A stretch of DNA of 64,000 nt from Rubripirellula lacrimiformis (GTDB lineage Bacteria > Planctomycetota > Planctomycetia > Pirellulales > Pirellulaceae): the NCBI RefSeq assembly GCF_007741535.1, contig NZ_CP036525.1:6138001-6202000 (forward strand), in the 5' to 3' direction. Position 1 is the stretch's first letter. Each line of letters begins with the position of its first letter. Made by a program: the position numbers and the translations under genes. Shown here in pieces: positions 15,764 through 24,877 of this stretch. The notes under the pieces were generated by a model. It made no database searches. It saw nothing but the letters and a program-made list of their open reading frames with translations, and was not told the DNA's origin.

Positions 15764-18703
15764 ATGAACATTGCCCTCCGGCGCAGTCAAGCGCGTCGTC
15801 TGAACGTTGAATCCCTCGAGTCTCGGCGTTTACTTGCCGGAAACCTATCGCTGGGCGAAGTTTCATTAGATGAATCGGGGCAGGTATCTGCCGCAGTAGC
15901 TATCAATGTTCCAGCATTGCCGATATCCGCACTATCAATGTCGATGGGCGAGCAGATGTCGCACAGTGGTGTGACGGTAACCCCCACAGAAGTCATCACC
16001 CATCACGATCGTATTCCACGATTCGCGGCGAATCCCACATTCATCGCGGTAACGGACGGCGACTGGTCGGATCCACCAACATGGCAAAACAGCGAAATAC
16101 CAGGTCCGGGCGCCATTGTTTCGGTGCCGCAGGGACGAACGGTCATTTACGATGTTGACAGTGATGTGCGGATCGACGCGATCGAGATCAGTGGTCATCT
16201 TAAATTCGCGACCGACACGCCGACGTCGTTATGGCTGAACGAGATCATGGTGATGCCCCACGGCAGCCTGACCATCGGTACGGCCGGTCAACCAATCCAA
16301 GGCAATGTCAAAGCGGAGATCGTCTTCACCGACACGCCGCAAGCCGACGGTCATCATTTCAAGACAGGCACGGTAGAAAACCCGGGCATTGATCCCTCTC
16401 AGTGGGGAAACGGGCTGATTGTTCTTGGAGGGCTAGACATCTACGGTGCCGAAAAAACAGCACATGTCCGAAGTCAAGCCGATCTTGAAAGTGGAGCTAC
16501 GAAAATTGACTTTCAAACGCTTCCAGCAAACTGGACGCTCGGCGATACGCTTTTGCTTCCGGAAACCTCTCAAACGCCCATTACCAAGAAAGGTATTCAG
16601 ATTAACGAATCGGAAACCGTTCTGATCGCCTCGCTTGAGAATGGCCAAGTGCAAACGGAAACGGCATTAAAGTATGACCATTACGGTATTACAGAGAATA
16701 GCTTTGACATCAACCGTTTTGCGCATGTTGCCAACTTGAGTCGTAACGTTCGCATTCGCAGTGAGAATCCGGAAGGCGTGCGCGGCCATGTAGCGGCAAC
16801 TGCCGGAGCGATCGTCCATTTGGAAAACGCGGAATTTGTCGGATTAGGTCGGACAAGTTCAGATGAGTTCGTTGACGATACGGTGACAGAAACGTCCGGG
16901 AATCTGGTCCAAATTGGTAGAAACGTCGCTGGTCGCTATTCGGTTCACCTTCATCACTTAAGTCATCCTGCAATGGTTGATGGAATCGTCGTCAGGGACG
17001 CTAGGAAATGGGGCATCGTTGTCCATGAAACAAACGACAGCACCATCCGAGACAGCATTGTTTACGATGTCGACGGCGCAGGAATCGTAACGGAGTCAGG
17101 CAATGAAACCGGAAACCGTTTTGAAAACAATCTGGTGATACAGGTCAATGGTGGACATCAAACTGACGATCCTCGCGCCGGCGCAGTTGAGGCGAAGGAT
17201 GCGGTCGGAAAACGGTTTATTGAAATTGGAAATGACGGTTCCGGCTTCTGGCTTCGCGCTTCCGAAGGCGAGTTCATTGGCAACACCGTATACGATGCCG
17301 TTGGTTACGGGTTTAACTTCAACGGCTATTATCGAACGCCGGATATATCAAAAGTCCATCGCCAACTGGACGTTTTCAAAGATAACGAGGCGGTCTCAAG
17401 CAAGGGAGGTCTTTGGTTCTCTTGGTCTCAAGGCCAGTTTGATATTGATAACTACGCTCCGAATCCCGTTCGCAATTTCCTCGCTTGGCATGTTTCGCAT
17501 GACGGGCTGAAAACTTACCACGACGCGAATTTAGGCGTTGACGGCTTCGTCGTGATTGGCAATCCCTCGGTTTCTAGCCGTAACGAAGGTAGTCCATTCA
17601 CTTTTGATACCCGAGCCAATTCGGGGATTTGGATGGGAAACGTAACGTATGAAAATTACAACCACGTTGGGAAGAACGTTAAGATCGAGGGGATGAATTT
17701 TGGGATTGTCGCTCCGATCAACGCAGGCGACCAAGGAATGCAGTTGCACGATGTGACACTTCGCAATTATGTCAATATAGCTTTTCCTCGGGAGGCAGAC
17801 CCCGATGCCATCTTCTTGAGCGATGTCTCATTCTTACCGTCGCACGTAAGTAAGATCGCTGCTTCAATGCCCGAGCAGACAGCGAATGTTTGGGATGAAG
17901 ATACCGGGATATTGATCGCTGGAACGATGAGTAGCGATCTTCCGCCCGGTGTAGTACCGCGGTTGCCTGTCGAGTGGAATCAAACCAGCGATGGCAGGTT
18001 GATCATTCGCTCGGGTGAATCATCCGACTCAATTGCGGTGAGAGTTGTCGACGACCTATTTTTGTTCACGATCAACTCGCAGGAATTCCAGATACCGGTC
18101 GAAGGGATTCATCAATTTACCTTTTTCGGCGGCGATGGCGATGATCTGTTTGTCAACGACACAAATGTGCGTTTAGTTGCGTTAGGCGGTGCAGGACGGG
18201 ACACAATCCTGGGCGGCGGCGGCGATGATTCGATTCTCGGTGGCGACGACGACGATTTCCTTGATGGACGCGGTGGCGATGACGTCCTACAAGGAAACGA
18301 CGGGAATGACGTCATCTTCGGTGGTGATGGTGCTGATCGAATTCGTGCTGGTGCTGGTGACGACTGGATTGATGGAGGCGGTGGTTCGGACCCCGTCCTG
18401 GCAGGGGGAGAAGGAAACGACTTCATTAGCGGGGGATTGGGAGATGATGTCTTGGTCGGTGGGAACGGAAATGACCGTCTTGACGGCGGCGATGGGGACG
18501 ATCTACTTGCAGGGCAAAGTGGTCATGACATTTTGTTTGGTCGACTAGGTGACGACATACTTTCCGGCGGCGACGATGACGACTGGCTCGATGGCGGCGA
18601 AGGCATTGATAAATTGCGAGGCGGCCTGGGCGAAGATATCATCCTGTTCGATCAAATCGATTCAGTTATCGACGGCGAGGATCTTCGTCCACAACTTTTT
18701 TAA
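15764..18703 (+). CDS. Secreted G8-domain, beta-helix and RTX-repeat protein with planctomycete N-terminal motif
   Basis: A 979-residue exported protein. The N-terminus carries VESLESRRLLAG (about residues 15-26), the conserved motif of planctomycete extracellular proteins. A G8-like domain follows (about 85-190, with DGDWSDPPTWQN and GRTVIYDVDSDVRIDAIEI), then a right-handed beta-helix region (about 280-640), then about a dozen hemolysin-type calcium-binding nonapeptides of GGDGDD.L.G type (about 805-960). It ends near residue 979 without an anchor. G8/beta-helix proteins often bind or cut polysaccharides, so it may act on the polymer. It follows wecB, and its last 38 bp overlap the 3' end of the convergent GT4 gene. 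Confidence 0.85.
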   Translation: MNIALRRSQARRLNVESLESRRLLAGNLSLGEVSLDESGQVSAAVAINVPALPISALSMSMGEQMSHSGVTVTPTEVITHHDRIPRFAANPTFIAVTDGDWSDPPTWQNSEIPGPGAIVSVPQGRTVIYDVDSDVRIDAIEISGHLKFATDTPTSLWLNEIMVMPHGSLTIGTAGQPIQGNVKAEIVFTDTPQADGHHFKTGTVENPGIDPSQWGNGLIVLGGLDIYGAEKTAHVRSQADLESGATKIDFQTLPANWTLGDTLLLPETSQTPITKKGIQINESETVLIASLENGQVQTETALKYDHYGITENSFDINRFAHVANLSRNVRIRSENPEGVRGHVAATAGAIVHLENAEFVGLGRTSSDEFVDDTVTETSGNLVQIGRNVAGRYSVHLHHLSHPAMVDGIVVRDARKWGIVVHETNDSTIRDSIVYDVDGAGIVTESGNETGNRFENNLVIQVNGGHQTDDPRAGAVEAKDAVGKRFIEIGNDGSGFWLRASEGEFIGNTVYDAVGYGFNFNGYYRTPDISKVHRQLDVFKDNEAVSSKGGLWFSWSQGQFDIDNYAPNPVRNFLAWHVSHDGLKTYHDANLGVDGFVVIGNPSVSSRNEGSPFTFDTRANSGIWMGNVTYENYNHVGKNVKIEGMNFGIVAPINAGDQGMQLHDVTLRNYVNIAFPREADPDAIFLSDVSFLPSHVSKIAASMPEQTANVWDEDTGILIAGTMSSDLPPGVVPRLPVEWNQTSDGRLIIRSGESSDSIAVRVVDDLFLFTINSQEFQIPVEGIHQFTFFGGDGDDLFVNDTNVRLVALGGAGRDTILGGGGDDSILGGDDDDFLDGRGGDDVLQGNDGNDVIFGGDGADRIRAGAGDDWIDGGGGSDPVLAGGEGNDFISGGLGDDVLVGGNGNDRLDGGDGDDLLAGQSGHDILFGRLGDDILSGGDDDDWLDGGEGIDKLRGGLGEDIILFDQIDSVIDGEDLRPQLF

Positions 18704-19901
18704 GCGAATCGATTACTTCCCCGGCAATGGACACCCAATTACGGTCGGTCTCAATCTTACGTCGAGCGTAGTGCTTTATTTTCGCGGTTAGCTCTGGCTG
18801 ATTGATGAGAGACGCAATCGCCTTTGCAAGAGATCCGGCGTCGTTGGGTGCGAATAGCACTCCGTCGATGCCATCTTCAATCACGTCGCGGATATTGGCA
18901 GTGTTTGCAGCGACGGTTGGAATGCCCATCGCCATGGACTCTAAAATTTTCATAGGCGATGCATAGAAAGTTGCCATTGGACTAGCCGTGATATCCATCG
19001 CAGCCAAATGAGATTGAATTGCCGCGTGGACAACCCGACCGGTGAAGGTCACCCGGTTTTCCAAGTGCTTATCGGCAACGATCGCCTCTAGGTCATGTTG
19101 AATCGGACCGTCCCCAATGATCAGAAGATGGATCGAAGAATCGGTTTTCGCCAACTGGCCGAATGCGTCGATTAGTAGGTCGATACCATGCCAGTTGCGA
19201 AGAATACCTAGGAAACCAATGACAGTTTTGTCGACTAAGCCGAGCGATCTTCGCACTTCGGCGCCGCAGCATTTAGGATGAAACTTGTCCGGATCTGCTC
19301 CGTTAGGAAGCACGAGAATGCGATCCGCAGGCACGCCCCGTTCGTCAACGAGGAACTGCTTCAGGGGTGTGGAGACAGCGACAACACGATCAGCGGCGCA
19401 GCAAATTGACCGCTCATAGCGAATGGCAAGCTGGTCCATCCTTAGCCGACGTTTTTCCGATTGCATGGTTCGTTCCAAAGCAACTGGGGCATTGACCTCC
19501 AAGCAAACTGGGACCCCCATGCCGCGCCCCACGTCAACTGCTGCGGATGAAAAGCTGTTGTAACGGTCGTAGATGAAATCTGGTTGGAACTGCGCCACCG
19601 CTGTGCGAAGGCGTCGTTTTGCAAACACATTGTAGCCCAGTTCGGCGATTTCGTACGCAACGCCGGGAAGCCAGCGACTGACCCCGGACCATCGCTGCTG
19701 CGATCGATCGGTTGGCTGACTGGAGATCTGCTGCGCGGTCTCGCTGGTGGTTTCTCGTTCGGGCTGACGCGACGGAGTTTCGCCCACCAAAGCCACCACC
19801 CGCACCTCATGCCCCAGCTCCCGAAAAGCAGCGACCATTTCGCGGATGTGGATGCCCTCGGCACCGTCGCCGAGGGTGCGGTGATGATAAAGAATTCGCA
19901 T
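18666..19901 (-). CDS. Glycosyltransferase family 4 (GT-B fold)
   Basis: A 411-residue retaining-type glycosyltransferase. The start MRILYHHRTLGDGAEGIHI is at ATG 19901, 11 bp after the stop of the upstream aminotransferase-like gene; the longer frame from 20015 would overlap that gene. The Glycos_transf_1 domain shows VIGFLGILRNWHGIDLLI and the late motif ASPMKILESMAMGIPTVA, which holds the E-x7-E pattern. The N-terminal signature YHHRT.GDGAEG.HI.EM is shared with the GT4 at 27862-29034. The donor and acceptor are unknown. It is the last gene of the long minus-strand run and overlaps the G8/RTX gene tail to tail. Confidence 0.9.
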   Translation of the reverse strand: MRILYHHRTLGDGAEGIHIREMVAAFRELGHEVRVVALVGETPSRQPERETTSETAQQISSQPTDRSQQRWSGVSRWLPGVAYEIAELGYNVFAKRRLRTAVAQFQPDFIYDRYNSFSSAAVDVGRGMGVPVCLEVNAPVALERTMQSEKRRLRMDQLAIRYERSICCAADRVVAVSTPLKQFLVDERGVPADRILVLPNGADPDKFHPKCCGAEVRRSLGLVDKTVIGFLGILRNWHGIDLLIDAFGQLAKTDSSIHLLIIGDGPIQHDLEAIVADKHLENRVTFTGRVVHAAIQSHLAAMDITASPMATFYASPMKILESMAMGIPTVAANTANIRDVIEDGIDGVLFAPNDAGSLAKAIASLINQPELTAKIKHYARRKIETDRNWVSIAGEVIDSLKKVVDEDPRRR

Positions 19902-19912
19902 GCGGCTATTTT

Positions 19913-21109
19913 TCAAGTTAGGTTGAGCGTAATGCGATGCAGTGAATCGATCAATGTCTCGATCTCGCGGGCTGTATTGTAGATCCCCAGGCTGGCCCGC
20001 ACCGTGGGTCGCCAACCGTGGGATTCATGCGCAGGCTGGGCACAGTGAAATCCACTGCGGACGCACACGTTTTCGCGGTTCGAAAGCATTCGTGCGACCC
20101 CATGGGCTTCAAGGCCGTCCACTTGAAACGCCACGATCGCGCCGCGGTCTGCCGCCAGCTCCGGTCCGCGAACCTTTACTTGGGGTATCGATCGGAGCCC
20201 ATCAAGCAACCGCGCCGTTAGCCTTCGTTCGCCTTGCTCGATCGCGTCAAACCCAATGTCACTGATGAATTCACAAGCAGCGGCTAGCCCAATCACCGCT
20301 TCGAAGCAGGCGGTGCCCGCTTCCAGACGCATCGGAGTCTCGGCCAGCACGCACCCCGCGCGATCAACACTGTCGACCATCCCGCCGCCGTACAACGTAG
20401 GCTGCAATGCTCGCAGTCGGGCACGTTTGGCGTACAGCACTCCCAGTCCCGTCGGGCCTCCCAGTTTGTGCCCCGAGAAACAGGCATAGTCGCAATCCAG
20501 ATCGCGGACGTTGATCGGTTCGTGGGCGATCGATTGGTTGACGTCAAGCAGCACATCGCATCCGGCCTGCCGAGCGATTTGTGTCAATTCACCTACAGGC
20601 TGACGGTTCCCAAACGAATTTCCAATCGTACTGAACGCAAACAGTTCTGGACGTCCCGCATTGATCAGCCGTGATGCTGCATCAAGTTCGATGCTACCAT
20701 CGTCGAGCGTGGGCAGTGCGTGAAAGTCGTGGCGATGGCGCCACGGCAGTAGATTGCTGTGGTGCTCACCCTCTGACCCAACAACGACCGTTCCCGCCGG
20801 CAAACTAGACGCGACAAGATTGATAGCTTCGGTCGCGTTGCGAACAAAAACGATCTGGTCGGGCTCTGCATGGATAAAGTCGGCGATCGTCTGCCGGCCT
20901 TCCGCATACCGGTCCGCCGCGTCATCCGCCATCACGTGCACTGCCCGCCCTACCGTACCAGCTGTTTGCTCGTAGCACGCGCAGACCGCATCGATGACGG
21001 CCTGCGGTTTCAAATAGGTTGCCGCCGAGTCGAGGTAGATGACGGGTCGGCCCGCAATCTTTCGATTCAGGGCCGGAAAGTGGTCGCGAATGTCGGCAAG
21101 ATCGAGCAT
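19913..21109 (-). CDS. SufS-like class V PLP-dependent aminotransferase/cysteine desulfurase family protein
   Basis: A 398-residue fold-type I PLP enzyme. The Schiff-base lysine is in FSGHKLGGPTGLGVLY (about residue 214), and the catalytic-type cysteine is in RSGFHCAQPAH (about 355), both as in SufS/CsdA. The aspartate loop reads LLDVNQSIAH instead of the usual DGAQ, and no SUF or NifU gene is nearby. It sits 11 bp upstream of a GT4. It could supply sulfur or act on an amino-sugar precursor. Desulfurase activity is expected from the motifs, while a role in the glycan is inference only. Confidence 0.85.
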   Translation of the reverse strand: MLDLADIRDHFPALNRKIAGRPVIYLDSAATYLKPQAVIDAVCACYEQTAGTVGRAVHVMADDAADRYAEGRQTIADFIHAEPDQIVFVRNATEAINLVASSLPAGTVVVGSEGEHHSNLLPWRHRHDFHALPTLDDGSIELDAASRLINAGRPELFAFSTIGNSFGNRQPVGELTQIARQAGCDVLLDVNQSIAHEPINVRDLDCDYACFSGHKLGGPTGLGVLYAKRARLRALQPTLYGGGMVDSVDRAGCVLAETPMRLEAGTACFEAVIGLAAACEFISDIGFDAIEQGERRLTARLLDGLRSIPQVKVRGPELAADRGAIVAFQVDGLEAHGVARMLSNRENVCVRSGFHCAQPAHESHGWRPTVRASLGIYNTAREIETLIDSLHRITLNLT

Positions 21110-21467
21110 GACAAGGTTCTTAAGTGTGGAGCGGGAACGTTTTCAGCCTTGCCGATAGATTCACAACCTAGTGGCCACCGAATATTTAGTTGGGGGCGAG
21201 CCGTTTCGACAAACGCTGTAGGGCATTTCGTAGCGGAAGTCGCCAAGACTTTCGGTGATCCCACAGCCTAGGTCGAAATTTCAGGTGAGTTCAGCAATGG
21301 AAAATCGCCCAAAACGTGGGGATTGATTGCTTTATCTCGCTACAGTTTGACGCCATCGGCTTGTTGTTTTAGCCGAACTTTCAACGGTAATGGTGAGCCG
21401 CTTGCCGTGAGGTCACTGGCAATGAGGGACACATCAGAAAGGAAGCAGACTCTTGTCCCGCGCGATC
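21110..21467. other. Intergenic region with two repeat fragments
   Basis: 358 bp between the PaaK-like and SufS-like genes. It holds an arm of the CGTAGCGGAA family at 21229-21257 and, at about 21350-21430, a fragment whose complement (AGCGGCTCACCATTACCG) matches 11183-11200 and 13044-13060. No gene is supported. The insertion splits what may otherwise have been one operon. Confidence 0.6.
21229..21257. repeat. Single arm of the CGTAGCGGAA palindromic family
   Basis: It reads CGTAGCGGAAGTCGCCAAGA then CTTTCGGTG and matches arms at 11372-11400, 36772-36842 and 56569-56639. Confidence 0.75.
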
Positions 21468-22925
21468 TTAGCAACGCGATGGCCGTCGCTTACTGTGCCG
21501 GAACTTGCCCGATGATTCGGGTTGAATCGCATCGGCAGTGCGCACCGAGATGCGTCGCGTGTCTCCCGCCCAGGCCTGGAATCGTGCAGCCAGTTCGTCT
21601 TCGTTGACAGTGGCGTTGGCGGCGGGCACGACCCGCAGGGTCCATTTGCCCGCCTGATTTTCAGACAGCTGGAAATCCTGTATCTCGGGCAACGCCGAAA
21701 AAAAGTTCGAGATCACTTCCGCGCTCAAAACCGTTCCGGCAGAGGTCTGCAGAGCATCATCGACGCGGCCCTCCAGTTGGATTTGCATGGTATTGCGGCC
21801 GCAAGGACAGGGCTCCGAAGCGATTCTGGCCAGGTCGCCGATGTCGTACCGGATGATCGGCATCGCATGGTTATGCAGGTCGGTGACCAACACTCTGCCT
21901 AGTTCGCCAGCAGGCACTGCCTGGTCGTCCGTATCGACGACTTCGATCACGTGCTGGCTCATCAGCAGGTGCATCCCGTCTGCGACGCGGCAATCGAACG
22001 CCATCGGCCCCATTTCACGGCTTCCGTAGTGCTCTCGCAGCACGCCCCGAAAGGCGGATTCGACATTCTCGCGCCAGGAGCGAGGGAAATTTGCTCCCAT
22101 CGGTCGGACAATCGGGATCGGCGGCGGAAGGTCACCCGTTCGGTGAATGTAGCCGGCGATCGCACGAAGGTATTCCGGCAGCGCGGTAAACTGCAGGGGT
22201 CGAAGACGACGAAGAGCCGCGACGCATTCTCGCAGCTCGTCATCAGCACCTTCGAGCCGGAGGGGCGGTAAGACCGTTTTCGGGCAAATCCATGTATCCA
22301 TCACCAATCCGCGCAGGTCGCTGATCGATGACCGATTCCATGCGACGCGCCGACTGGCGAGCGAAAATAGCTGTTGGGATACCGAATCGGCCCGGTCACT
22401 CTCAATCCCACAGTGCACACTACAGGCATCTGGCGGGATTGAGATCTCGCGAGTCCCAAATCGATAAGGGCTGTCCTCGGTCATCGCGACCATGATCGCA
22501 GCCCGTTCGTGATCACGTCGCTGAAAATCATGAATGACCATGACTCGGCGAGTCGTGCCCCGGGTTCCCACGTACTGCCAGTCCTTGCTGCGCCGACTCT
22601 CGGTCGCGAATCCGTCGGGGAAATGAGTTTCCAGGTCGCCTTTGCTGGTGACAGGAAAGCGTTGTAGGTCCTGCAGACAGGTAAATTGTGATGGGGAAAC
22701 GTCTCTCTCCCGCCAGCGTTGACGATAAAACGGCGACTCACGTTCAGCCAACTGCAGCAATTCAGTCAACCGATTCAGTTGATATTCCTGAATTCGAGCG
22801 GTAGGCCATCTCTGTTGCCTGCGGATGCGGCGAGCCAAAGATATGGTTTTGCTCCGCGTCGGGGCAAGCATCAGCGGCAAGCCAATGGCTTGGAAAGCTC
22901 GACCATAGAGTGAGGACAGACGCAT
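21468..22925 (-). CDS. PaaK/CapK-like adenylate-forming ligase
   Basis: A 485-residue member of the phenylacetate-CoA ligase-like group often found in capsule loci (CapK). It shows the family layout: an N-terminal helical part (YQLNRLTELLQLAERESPFY), a degenerate P-loop YVGTRGTTRRVMV (about 117-129), HYGSREMGPMAFDC (about 300-313), then MPIIRYDIGDLARI (about 360-373) followed by a CPCGR zinc-like motif and GRVDD. The usual SSGTTG loop is altered to TRGTTR. It probably activates a carboxylic acid as an adenylate; the acid is not known. It lies 21 bp downstream of a methyltransferase on the same strand. Confidence 0.85.
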   Translation of the reverse strand: MRLSSLYGRAFQAIGLPLMLAPTRSKTISLARRIRRQQRWPTARIQEYQLNRLTELLQLAERESPFYRQRWRERDVSPSQFTCLQDLQRFPVTSKGDLETHFPDGFATESRRSKDWQYVGTRGTTRRVMVIHDFQRRDHERAAIMVAMTEDSPYRFGTREISIPPDACSVHCGIESDRADSVSQQLFSLASRRVAWNRSSISDLRGLVMDTWICPKTVLPPLRLEGADDELRECVAALRRLRPLQFTALPEYLRAIAGYIHRTGDLPPPIPIVRPMGANFPRSWRENVESAFRGVLREHYGSREMGPMAFDCRVADGMHLLMSQHVIEVVDTDDQAVPAGELGRVLVTDLHNHAMPIIRYDIGDLARIASEPCPCGRNTMQIQLEGRVDDALQTSAGTVLSAEVISNFFSALPEIQDFQLSENQAGKWTLRVVPAANATVNEDELAARFQAWAGDTRRISVRTADAIQPESSGKFRHSKRRPSRC

Positions 22926-22946
22926 AGTGCTTATCGTTTGACAGGG

Positions 22947-23708
22947 CTATCGTTTGACAAGGACGCAATCAACGATGGAAGTCAGAAACTCTCGTGTCCA
23001 TCGATGATGGAGCCAGCGGACCGCATCGATCGGGCGAGCGATCATCCATTCAACTTTGAACGGGCTGTCTTCTACGATTCGCTCAAATCTTGCGATCGTC
23101 ATTTGGTTCAAACCACCGTCCACCTCCGCGAATCTCATGGCACCATCATCGCGGAAGTCTCGCCGCCATTGACAGAGAGCGGATTCCGAAAATACCAGGT
23201 GTGCCCAAGGAAACGGGGCGAAAAGATGTCCACCGCGGGGATGATACCAAGTGGGACCAAAGGAGACGATTACTTGACCACCGGGATCGAGCAAATTGGA
23301 CATTGATTGCAGGACTCCCGCAGGATCTGCGAAGTGCTCGAACGCATCCATTGAAATGACGACATCGGCGCGCGTCTCTGGCAAACTGGTTGCAAAATGA
23401 CAGCGATCGGCAAACCCTGCCTCGACCGCTCGTTGGCGGGCATCGTCAAGGACGCATTCACGGATGTCGATTCCCGCAACGTTGGTGAAGCCTTCCGAGG
23501 CCAAATGGATCGCCCCGTCACCATGGCCACAACCAAAGTCAACAACCATTTGTGACTTAAGCGATTGCCATCGACGGTCGCCAATGATATTTTTCAGCCG
23601 CTCCGGATAACCGGTCAAGTGAGCGCCACGCGAATTGGACACCTGACGCTTGCCGGGGAAACAACGACGCAAAAAATGATAGGAAACGGCGTCACAGAGA
23701 TCCAGCAT
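22947..23708 (-). CDS. Class I SAM-dependent methyltransferase
   Basis: 253 residues with motif I MVVDFGCGHGDGAIHLA (about 53-69), acidic loop VAGIDIRECVL (about 77-87) and motif ADVVISMDAFEHF (about 112-124). The start ATG at 23708 overlaps the TGA of the upstream GT2 as TGATG, pointing to translational coupling; a GTG one codon earlier is possible. The C-terminal part (WYHPRGGHLFAPFPW) is typical of sugar or lipid-linked glycan methyltransferases. The acceptor position is unknown. Confidence 0.87.
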   Translation of the reverse strand: MLDLCDAVSYHFLRRCFPGKRQVSNSRGAHLTGYPERLKNIIGDRRWQSLKSQMVVDFGCGHGDGAIHLASEGFTNVAGIDIRECVLDDARQRAVEAGFADRCHFATSLPETRADVVISMDAFEHFADPAGVLQSMSNLLDPGGQVIVSFGPTWYHPRGGHLFAPFPWAHLVFSESALCQWRRDFRDDGAMRFAEVDGGLNQMTIARFERIVEDSPFKVEWMIARPIDAVRWLHHRWTREFLTSIVDCVLVKR

Positions 23709-24877
23709 CACCTTTCGGTCCCCGTCATTTTGCGACTTACATCTCCTTCAACTCGCCGAGCCTTTTCCCACTGAGGCGGCTGACGATTCAAAACGCCCCG
23801 CAGAATCCCCCATGCCATCGCAATTTGGCTCAAACCGAAATAGAAAAATATGCCGTCCAGTGCAGTTGAACGCAGACGCGGGACGACCAGCGCCAGCAGC
23901 ATTCCGCCGATGAGAATCCCCAGCGATAGTAGCGTTTCCGAATACATCAGACTGTCCCGGGCCAACAAGATGCTACAGCCAAGCAGAATGGTGATCAGGA
24001 GCGGCGAGATCCACCGAAGCAGTTTGTGAGAGATGAACTGGAACCAGATCGCGCACTGGTTCCAACGCGGCACGTTGCCACGTCGCAGCAGTTGGACGGC
24101 CCCCGCTGCGATCCGGACACGCCGGTGGAATTCTTGTCGAGACGAGGGCGTTCCGGTCTCTGACGCAGTCGCGGTAGGCTCGTAAACAATCCGTCGCGAC
24201 GCACGTAGTACGTTCATCGAAATTAGGAAGTCGTCCAGGATGGTATCGGTGGGAATCGGCTGGAACAGTTCGCGGCGGAGGGCGTACATGCCGCCGTCAA
24301 CGCCCATCACGCTACTGAGCTGCGATTCCGCTCGTTGGATCCGGCGTTCTAGCCGGTAGTACAACGATTCGCCCGAGCGAAATTGCTGATCGCTGCCGAT
24401 CAGCCGGACGGCGCCAGTGACGGCACCCACTTTTTCATCGCGAAAGTGTTTGACCAATTGCTGAACCGCATCGGTTCGCAGTGACACATTCGCGTCGGTC
24501 AACAGTAGCGTCGGGTAGGCGGCCTCGGTGACCATCTGGTTGACCGCCGCTGCTTTTCCACCACGGACCTCGCAGCCGATCACGCGGACGCGGGCGTCCG
24601 TTATCCGTCGCGCGGTTTCCGCCGTCGCGTCAACGCTGCCGTCGTCGAAAATGATCAGTTCAAGTTTGTCCGCAGGATAATCCAGGGCAAAAAAATTCTC
24701 GATCTTCGGCCCGATCACCGTGTCTTCATTGTGCGCAGCCACCAGGATGCTGACCGGGGGGCGGGCATCGCAGGACAATGCTGCGCCGCGCCGTGGCACT
24801 AGCATCGCCAACACGGGGTAGATCACGTAGGTGTGCAGCAGCAGTGCCAATGCTACCCAGAACAGCAGTTGAATCAT
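23708..24877 (-). CDS. Membrane glycosyltransferase family 2
   Basis: A 389-residue processive-type GT2 with one N-terminal and several C-terminal membrane segments. The GT-A domain shows PVSILVAAHNEDTVI, LIIFDDGSVDAT, LLLTDANVSL and the acceptor-side DTILDDFLIS, then a basic RRVRIAAG element. ATG at 24877 overlaps the stop of the upstream GT2 as ATGA, so 24877 is preferred over the longer frame from 24892. It is a sequence relative of the adjacent upstream gene, suggesting a tandem duplication. It adds a sugar at the inner membrane; donor unknown. Confidence 0.9.
   Translation of the reverse strand: MIQLLFWVALALLLHTYVIYPVLAMLVPRRGAALSCDARPPVSILVAAHNEDTVIGPKIENFFALDYPADKLELIIFDDGSVDATAETARRITDARVRVIGCEVRGGKAAAVNQMVTEAAYPTLLLTDANVSLRTDAVQQLVKHFRDEKVGAVTGAVRLIGSDQQFRSGESLYYRLERRIQRAESQLSSVMGVDGGMYALRRELFQPIPTDTILDDFLISMNVLRASRRIVYEPTATASETGTPSSRQEFHRRVRIAAGAVQLLRRGNVPRWNQCAIWFQFISHKLLRWISPLLITILLGCSILLARDSLMYSETLLSLGILIGGMLLALVVPRLRSTALDGIFFYFGLSQIAMAWGILRGVLNRQPPQWEKARRVEGDVSRKMTGTER

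Noticed and set aside
18189-18791. Plus-strand frames in the RTX region
   Set aside because: They are frame shadows of the glycine/aspartate repeats of the RTX gene.
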